Of a DNA stretch of 38,395 nucleotides, positions 33,476 through 38,395 are shown piece by piece. Numbering within the stretch: position 1 is the stretch's first letter; every line of letters begins with the position of its first letter. Source of the DNA: Candidatus Gastranaerophilales bacterium (GTDB lineage: Bacteria; Cyanobacteriota; Vampirovibrionia; Gastranaerophilales; Gastranaerophilaceae); the NCBI GenBank assembly GCA_944325515.1, contig CALVAO010000019.1:1-38395 (forward strand), written 5' to 3'. Below the pieces are notes generated by a model. The model did no database searches and was not told the DNA's origin. It worked only from the letters and a program-made list of their open reading frames with translations. A program made the position numbers and the translations under genes.

Positions 33476-34585
33476 ATGGATGGTTTCAGTGTCGGAAAAA
33501 TTTTAGCAGGCTTAAGAAATCCGGAATTATACTTAAAAAAGCTTAGGCAGGAAAGTATAATGCCAGGTAGTCAAGGCGGTTTCAATAATTCTTTAACCCC
33601 TCAGCAGCCTAATGTTGTGCAAAATCTGCAGCCTGCACTTGCTCTGATGCAGCAGCTGCAAATGAATCAAATTGCAGCGATGGACAGAGCGGTTTATATT
33701 AGAAATTTGTTAGGTCTGCCTCAGACTCTAGGGCAGATGCTTTTAAATATACAGGATAAGAATAAGCCAATAAATACGAATACGCTGTTGTTAAAAGACC
33801 TAAATCAAGAACTTTTAAAAAATCAGAAAATGATTGCACAATTATTTGATGATACAACAGATGCTGCGTTAAATCCGGCGTTGCAAAATATGCAGAATCA
33901 AACTGCTGCAGTACAAAGGGATATTGTAATGCTGATGTTCAGCGGGATGATACATCTGCCGGCGATATCTGAATTAATACTTAAGAACAGCAAACAGGCG
34001 GTTGCAAACTTAATTATAGCAATGGCATCAGCGTCCAAAAGCGGTATGACATCGGAGCAAATACAGGAAACTCTGAGTATTATTAATTCCTGTATATCAA
34101 TGGCAGACTCCGGAAACTCCGCACAAACATTAAAAAGCTTGATGCTTTTATATCTCCCATGGCTGCCGTTGAGCGAAAATGTTAATTTTGATATTGAAAT
34201 AGAGGCTCAAGAGGGTGAAAATGAATCAAACGATTCTAAGCTTACTGTTCTCATACAGACTAAAAATTTTGGAAATGTAAAAGGAGTATTTACTCTAACA
34301 ACATCAAATTCTGTAGATATATATATAATATGCTCTGAAGATTTTCCTAAAAAAACTCTGCAAAAGAGCCTTATGGAAGAGAGCTCTTCTCATGCAATGA
34401 ATGCAGTAATTGATATAGAATCAATTGAGCCAAAAGCTAAGCAGACTCTTGAAAAACAGGAAGCAAAGGTTAATCTTTCCGCGACAAACGAAATGAACCC
34501 TTATTTACTTTTAATGGCACATGCTTTTATCAGAAATACTATATTTATAGATACCAATGCAGTTACGGAAACAGCTAACTCTTAA
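33476..34585 (+). CDS. Uncharacterised protein, possibly FliK-like
   Basis: A 369-residue cytoplasmic protein without signal or membrane segments. Residues 40-75 are rich in Gln, Pro and Asn. The middle is helical. The stretch around 225-300 (LLYLPWLPLSENVNFDIEIE, then VLIQTKNFGNVKGVFTLTTS) resembles the C-terminal domain of flagellar hook-length control proteins, where a conserved strand has the form L-x-N-L-G-x-V. A flagellin gene 3.7 kb away makes this plausible but not proven. TTGATT, 16 bp, TATAAT and then 7 nt precede the ATG and there is no Shine-Dalgarno, so the start is probably leaderless. The end overlaps the convergent MetE-like gene by 11 nt. Confidence 0.75.
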   Translation: MDGFSVGKILAGLRNPELYLKKLRQESIMPGSQGGFNNSLTPQQPNVVQNLQPALALMQQLQMNQIAAMDRAVYIRNLLGLPQTLGQMLLNIQDKNKPINTNTLLLKDLNQELLKNQKMIAQLFDDTTDAALNPALQNMQNQTAAVQRDIVMLMFSGMIHLPAISELILKNSKQAVANLIIAMASASKSGMTSEQIQETLSIINSCISMADSGNSAQTLKSLMLLYLPWLPLSENVNFDIEIEAQEGENESNDSKLTVLIQTKNFGNVKGVFTLTTSNSVDIYIICSEDFPKKTLQKSLMEESSSHAMNAVIDIESIEPKAKQTLEKQEAKVNLSATNEMNPYLLLMAHAFIRNTIFIDTNAVTETANS

Positions 34586-35621
34586 AAGGTATTCTTTTAG
34601 AAAGCTGTGTGGCAAGTATTATTGCTTTCTCAGCAAAAATTAGCGGCAGATTATCAACATTGCCTTGAATTGAAACCAGTGCTCTGTTATATGCAAGTCT
34701 TTCGCTCACTCCGGAAGTAATAAGTCCTTCTATTGTTTTAATAAAGCGGTTATAGACTTGATCAATATTTAAAGATTTCACAAGAGCTTCATTTTTAACA
34801 GGTACAATTGCCCAGTTAATTCTTCCTCCCTGTATAAGAAAATTATTTATTTTTTCTGCAATAATATTTAAATTGTTAGGGTTGTTGTATGCGTCAAAAG
34901 ATATAATATCAACTCCGGCTTCTATAGGAATCTGCCAGTCGCACTTTTCAAAACTTTGAACAGCTGTTAATCCTTGATACTCTTTTATTTTCTGTATCAC
35001 TTTTGAAAACATATTGATAACAATTTCTCTTGTAACATCTTCGTTTTCTCGTTTTACATCACCATATTTATATAACAGCGGTTCTTCCAGAACAATTATG
35101 GGGTGAGTATCCGGAGATACTGATTTTATCTGTTGTATCAGCCAGAGAGCCTTAACTGATATGGCTTGTGTGACGAGTTTGCGGTAATACTTGTCCGCAA
35201 GCAGCTGTTTTTCGTCCTTGCCGGTTAAAAGCTGTGATACTGAGAACGGACCGAGAATGTTTACGACTGTTTCGGCGGGTTTGATACGTTTGAGAATTTG
35301 TAAGTATTTTGGGAAAAAGAATGAGTTTATTTTATACAGTTCAAGATTTTCAGCTGTCGGGTTATTGAAAGTGTTGTCAAGCATAGCAAGTTTCTGCTTG
35401 AAACTGTCGTCTTTATCTTTAAAAACAGCTTTCTTGTTTTTGAGAATAACACCGGGGATATTTTCAAGAGTTCTGTGTATTATATTTTCTGTCGGTGCTG
35501 CTTTAGGCAGCATTGCAAGATATGGTACGTTTTCAAAGAGTTTTACCATCATTTTTGTTGCCATAGCATTATCTTCATATGGCAAATCTCCGACAGGCAG
35601 GCATTTAAAATTTATTTTCAT
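34575..35621 (-). CDS. MetE/UROD-like superfamily protein
   Basis: A 348-residue single-domain protein of the cobalamin-independent methionine synthase/uroporphyrinogen decarboxylase barrel superfamily. The start (FKCLPVGDLPYEDNAMATKMM) and PYLAMLPKAAP fit that family; VVNILGPFSVSQLLTG, IIVLEEPLLYKYG and EAGVDIISFDAYN mark barrel strands. The strand that normally carries the metal-binding His-x-Cys reads QSFEKCDW, and the usual ligands appear to be missing, so it may not bind zinc or methylate homocysteine. The ATG lacks a strong site. Its role is unknown; the neighbouring rplI is separated by a terminator. Confidence 0.75.
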   Translation of the reverse strand: MKINFKCLPVGDLPYEDNAMATKMMVKLFENVPYLAMLPKAAPTENIIHRTLENIPGVILKNKKAVFKDKDDSFKQKLAMLDNTFNNPTAENLELYKINSFFFPKYLQILKRIKPAETVVNILGPFSVSQLLTGKDEKQLLADKYYRKLVTQAISVKALWLIQQIKSVSPDTHPIIVLEEPLLYKYGDVKRENEDVTREIVINMFSKVIQKIKEYQGLTAVQSFEKCDWQIPIEAGVDIISFDAYNNPNNLNIIAEKINNFLIQGGRINWAIVPVKNEALVKSLNIDQVYNRFIKTIEGLITSGVSERLAYNRALVSIQGNVDNLPLIFAEKAIILATQLSKRIPFKS

Positions 35622-35644
35622 CTCTGCTCTTTCTTACAATTATA

Positions 35645-35690
35645 AAAAAATACGCGCCGATTTTACTAATACAGCCGGCACGTATTTTTT
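35645..35690. terminator. Bidirectional terminator after rplI
   Basis: AAAAAATACG-c-GCCG pairs with CGGC-a-CGTATTTTTT with one mismatch. A and T runs flank both sides. It ends rplI on the minus strand and separates it from the MetE-like gene. Confidence 0.8.
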
Positions 35691-35702
35691 ATACCTAAAT
35701 TA

Positions 35703-36200
35703 CTATGCTTCAGCTTCTTCAACAACTTCTTCAACAGATTCTTTTACGACTTCAGAAGCTGTAACAACAACCTTCAATTCAGATTTAACTTTAGAAGTTA
35801 ATTTGATAAGCATAGTGAATTCACCGATTTTATTGATAGGTGCATTCAAAGAAACAGTTTTTCTATCAATTTCAATACCTGCTTTTTCTTTAATTTCTTC
35901 GCAAAGCTTTTTAGTAGTAATTGTACCAAAAAGTTTACCGCTTTCACCGGCTTTTGCAGAAAGTTCAATAGAACCTAATTTTTCTATTTGTTCAGCTTTA
36001 GCAAGAGCTTCTTGATGTAATTTTTCTTGTTTAGCTTTAATTCTTGCAATATTTTGTTCTCTATTCTTTAGAGCGCCTTCAGTTGCAATTTCTGCATAAT
36101 TCTTAGGAATAAGAAAGTTTCTTGCATATCCGTCTTTAACGTTTACTAAATCGCCGGGTTCACCGATGTTTTGTACTTCTTTTTTCAATATTACTTGCAT
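35703..36200 (-). CDS. rplI: 50S ribosomal protein L9
   Basis: It has 165 residues. MQVILKKEVQNIGEPGDLVNVKDGYARNFL-type N-terminal domain residues are all present, followed by the long connecting helix and the C-terminal domain (SGKLFGTITTKKLCEEI). A Glu/Val-rich acidic tail of about 15 residues (VVKESVEEVVEEAEA) extends beyond the usual end. AAAGGAG precedes the ATG. It is monocistronic; rpsF and rpsR, its usual companions, are not adjacent. Confidence 0.97.
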   Translation of the reverse strand: MQVILKKEVQNIGEPGDLVNVKDGYARNFLIPKNYAEIATEGALKNREQNIARIKAKQEKLHQEALAKAEQIEKLGSIELSAKAGESGKLFGTITTKKLCEEIKEKAGIEIDRKTVSLNAPINKIGEFTMLIKLTSKVKSELKVVVTASEVVKESVEEVVEEAEA

Positions 36201-36372
36201 TTCTTTTTCTCCTTTAACTATTATTGGGCTAGTATAGTCCTATCATAACTAAAAAAATATTAATTGTCGAGTACTTATGCTTTTTTTGCTTAAAATAAGT
36301 TCATACTGCAAATGGATGATATTTGTAAAGAAGTCTTAAAGAAAATAAAAATTAAGTCGTAAAAGTTAATAT

Positions 36373-36445
36373 GGAAAACCTGAGTGGTTTTTCATACCTC
36401 CTCCCCAAGTCTGGTAGCCGTTCTCAAAAGAAACGGCTTTTTTTT
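36373..36445 (+). ncRNA. Candidate C-rich small RNA, Yfr1-like layout
   Basis: On the plus strand a small hairpin AAAACC-TGAGT-GGTTTT (36375-36391) is followed by an unpaired stretch with CCTCCTCCCC (36397-36406) and by a terminator hairpin AGCCGTT/AACGGCT with eight Ts (36416-36445). Both flanking genes are on the minus strand, so the terminator belongs to a separate plus-strand transcript. TTAATA at 36366 is a possible -10; no clear -35 was seen. The order hairpin, single-stranded C-rich motif, terminator is that of cyanobacterial Yfr1, but the motif differs. The motif is complementary to Shine-Dalgarno sequences. Confidence 0.5.
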
Positions 36446-37367
36446 ATGCATAATAACCTTTCAGCCTGCTGTCAAGTTCCGATTTCGTAATCTTTCCGTC
36501 TTTATTTTTGTCTAAGCCTTTATTAGGGGCATAATATTTATCATTTTTGGTTGTCAAAACTTCATTTTTAGCATAAGCCGGCAGGAATGTTATTGCATAT
36601 AAAGAACCTGCGCTTAAGGTGTCACTGTCTTTATAGCCTGCCATCTTTTTACTTTGAAGCAGGCATTTTTCTACATAATCCATTTGTTCTACAGCGGACA
36701 TTTTTTTCAATTTTTCGGTAGTAGTACCTAAACTTTCTGCAGTTTTAGGCATAAATTGGATTAAGCCGGTTGCCCCGCCGTTGCTGTTTGTCCTTGAAGG
36801 GTCAATGCTGCTTTCTGAATACATAAGTGCCATTAAATCGTTTGGTGAGCATTTAACTTTTTTAGCAACTTCGACTACTTTATTATAAAATGCGTCTGAC
36901 AGACCTTTCTTTTTAGACGACCAGGTTTTCTTTAATTCTGCTGCATCATAAGTAATCGGAGCTGAATCTTCAGAGTTTTCTGAACTTCTTGAAGATGATA
37001 AGGAAGAGGTGTTATTAAAATTCCAGGGTGTTTGCCACATATTATTCGGCATAGTCCAATTTGTCGTATTAAAATTTGTGTTACCCGTCTGTGTTTCCCA
37101 GATATTGTCCGGTAATTTAAACTCCGGTAGTTCTACAGCCGGAAAAGACGGAGGTGTTATATTATTCATAAGCGGATAAAAACTGCCCGTAGACATTACA
37201 TTCGGATATAAGTACAGGTTACTGTTCCAGCTATACGGCATAAAACAGCTGTTAAACATAAACGGATTAGCGTAATATCCGCCTAAACAGCCGAAAAACG
37301 GATTGCTGTTAAACATTCCGTGCATAAAACCGTGTGTGAAATTGTGCCAAAAATTATGTAAGCTCAT
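36444..37367 (-). CDS. SLT-type lytic transglycosylase with a C-terminal EF-hand
   Basis: A 307-residue protein. Residues 1-145 are a low-complexity Asn/Phe/Pro/Ser-rich region without a signal peptide. Residues 160-275 are a goose-lysozyme-like SLT domain with the catalytic Glu185 in YSESSIDP and the motif GGATGLIQFMPKTAESLG. Residues 286-297 form a canonical EF-hand loop, D-K-N-K-D-G-K-I-T-K-S-E, followed by a short helix. AGGGAAC just before the ATG supports the start. The absence of a leader is odd for a wall enzyme; export by a flagellar or other dedicated route is possible. Confidence 0.88.
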   Translation of the reverse strand: MSLHNFWHNFTHGFMHGMFNSNPFFGCLGGYYANPFMFNSCFMPYSWNSNLYLYPNVMSTGSFYPLMNNITPPSFPAVELPEFKLPDNIWETQTGNTNFNTTNWTMPNNMWQTPWNFNNTSSLSSSRSSENSEDSAPITYDAAELKKTWSSKKKGLSDAFYNKVVEVAKKVKCSPNDLMALMYSESSIDPSRTNSNGGATGLIQFMPKTAESLGTTTEKLKKMSAVEQMDYVEKCLLQSKKMAGYKDSDTLSAGSLYAITFLPAYAKNEVLTTKNDKYYAPNKGLDKNKDGKITKSELDSRLKGYYA

Positions 37368-37504
37368 GAGTTCCCTATATCCTATATATATAAACGTAAT
37401 ACCGCGTCAAAAATTGCCTTTTTTACCAGATTTTTGTAACGAAATGTAACTAAAAATAAAAAAAGCGATATTCCTTGTTAAACATGTGGCATATATAAAG
37501 TATA

Positions 37505-37924
37505 ATGAACAAAGGATATGTCGTTATGTGTACCGGAAATAGGATAGAGCTTTTTAAAAAATATACAGGAACTCAATTTGCCTATAACCCGCTTGTAGTC
37601 ATGCTTTTCGGGGGGGGGGTAAAACTAGAAGCGTGTCCGGATGAATATTTTAGACTATTATTTATCACAAAAAAGCAAAAATTAAAGAATCTCTATCACC
37701 ATAATAAAACGCGTCTTTCGCTCTCCTTCCCTGGATGGGGAGCGGATTTGCGGACGGACGACACGAACGTCAGTGAGTTAGTCCGGATAGCGAACAGACG
37801 AAGCCGACTAGACCGATTAGGTCTAAAGGCGAAGCTCTGTGAGCGTGGAGCAAATCCAAGACAAGGCTGGGATGGGGTGATACTAACGCATCTCACACTA
37901 ATCCAAAAGCCATCCATTCAGTAA
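37505..37924 (+). other. Doubtful frame with a 10-G tract
   Basis: An open frame of 139 codons whose last 60 or so codons lie in a 158-bp repeat and in its flank, so that part is not a real protein. The first 75 codons (MCTGNRIELFKKYTG and following) read like protein but match no family that I know. A run of ten Gs at 37610-37619 lies in this part. It may be the remnant of a gene broken by the repeat. Confidence 0.3.
37723..37880 (+). repeat. 158-bp interspersed repeat, complete copy
   Basis: Runs from CTCCTTCCCTGGATGGGGA to AGGCTGGGATGGGGTGA with the full interior, including AGACCGATTAGGTCT and GCTCTGTGAGC. It has exactly the same length as the copies at 13684 and 17233, 20 kb away. Confidence 0.93.
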
Positions 37925-38049
37925 ATCCCAAAATAAAACTTTATCAACCGTTCCAGCTCCTTCTAAATTCCACCGGACTTGAAAGTGTGGCGTCGAGTTT
38001 GCATAGCTTTATCAATAACCTTTTTAGCTTAGTTTCCGCTTCGGAGTCT

Positions 38050-38090
38050 CACCCCGCCCCAGCCCTCCCCATCCAGGGAGGGAAGGCGTG
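38050..38090. repeat. Diverged short form of the interspersed repeat
   Basis: TCACCCCGCCCCAGCCCT is joined to CCCCATCCAGGGAGGGAAGG. The rest of the gap 37925-38252 shows no gene. I found no clear sigma-28 promoter before the flagellin. Confidence 0.7.
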
Positions 38091-38252
38091 TGATGCGTTA
38101 TCGGGACGTTTTTCTGGCTTTATTTATCTTTTTGCACGCAATTATTTACCCCTGCCATCACTCTGTCAATGTTCCCAACCTCTTAGTCCCCTAAGGCAAC
38201 ATTCACTTAGTCACTTAATTCCCAGTCCCCTACTTCCCCCACGGAGGTTTGC

Positions 38253-38395
38253 ATGCTGAGCATTAATACAAACCTTTCGAGCTTAATAGTCCAATCCAAC
38301 TTAAGCCGCTCTACTCTTGGTTTGCAGCAGGCAATCGAGCGTATGACCACCGGATTTAAAATCAACGGTGCAAAAGATAATGCTGCAGGGTATTC
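38253..38395 (+). CDS. Flagellin, N-terminal part (runs off the window)
   Basis: The first 47 codons are present and the gene continues past the right edge. The translation starts MLSINTNLSSLIVQSNLS and continues with LQQAIERMTTGFKINGAKDN and AAGY, the conserved D0/D1 region of flagellins (compare the usual LS-G-x-RIN-SA-KDDAAG). A perfect GGAGGT lies 4 nt upstream of the ATG. The codon choice looks slightly more GC-rich than in the surrounding DNA. It implies that the cell is flagellated. Confidence 0.93.
   Translation, partial: MLSINTNLSSLIVQSNLSRSTLGLQQAIERMTTGFKINGAKDNAAGY

Noticed and set aside
36373..36445. 6S RNA, SRP RNA or tmRNA
   Set aside because: The length is too small and none of their conserved cores is seen.

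Overview
The window looks like a low-GC, Gram-negative-type gut bacterium, most plausibly a Gastranaerophilales/Melainabacteria (Vampirovibrionia) relative. The evidence is two prepilins with the long GFTLAEVLITLG-type N-terminus common in that group, a flagellin start at the right edge, LolA- and LpxL-like proteins that imply an outer membrane, a zinc-type S14, and strongly AT-rich intergenic DNA. The taxonomic placement is inference from recalled sequence style, not from a search.

Layout. 1-600: repeat debris, no gene. 620-1081: Hsp20. 1168-8786 (minus) plus 8805-9899 (plus): a compact aryl-polyene-like biosynthetic cluster (LpxL-like acyltransferase, RND/MMPL exporter, LolA-like carrier, thioesterase, acyl-ACP ligase fused to a hot-dog dehydratase, COG4648-like membrane protein, two acyl carrier proteins, PlsC-like acyltransferase, partial ketosynthase, and a divergent complete ketosynthase). 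It has no ketoreductase or ammonia lyase. 9982-13080: alpha/beta hydrolase, LysR regulator, WecB-type epimerase. 13241-17835: a large inverted repeat (two arms of about 1.67 kb). Each arm carries a nearly identical prepilin gene that differs only in a central cassette. Between the arms is a small DUF559 nuclease gene that is itself bracketed by 45-bp inverted repeats belonging to a repeat family seen throughout the window. 18035-20012: BaiN-like flavoprotein, folK, rpmE. 20504-28248: S10 operon and the first part of the spc operon (rpsJ to rpsN), with repeat elements placed directly behind three stop codons and a 110-bp tandem duplication before rplB. 28493-33101 (minus): stand-alone LuxR-type HTH, lipoprotein, TPR protein, and then rplR, rplF and rpsH, that is, the next three spc genes in reversed orientation with their own promoter and terminator. 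33476-37367: possible FliK-like protein, MetE-like protein, rplI, and an SLT transglycosylase with an EF-hand. Two candidate small RNAs lie in the gaps at 33363-33419 and 36373-36445. 37500-38252: repeats and a 10-G tract. 38253-end: start of a flagellin gene.

How it fits together. The biosynthetic cluster can make, modify and export a polyunsaturated acyl chain to the outer membrane, borrowing a ketoreductase from elsewhere. The pilin locus has the architecture of a variation or gene-conversion locus embedded in mobile repeat elements. Several single genes (wecB, the LysR gene, folK, the 33476 gene and the partial ketosynthase) have a -10 box 6-7 nt before the ATG and no Shine-Dalgarno sequence, which suggests frequent leaderless transcripts. 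Genes inside operons do have Shine-Dalgarno sequences.
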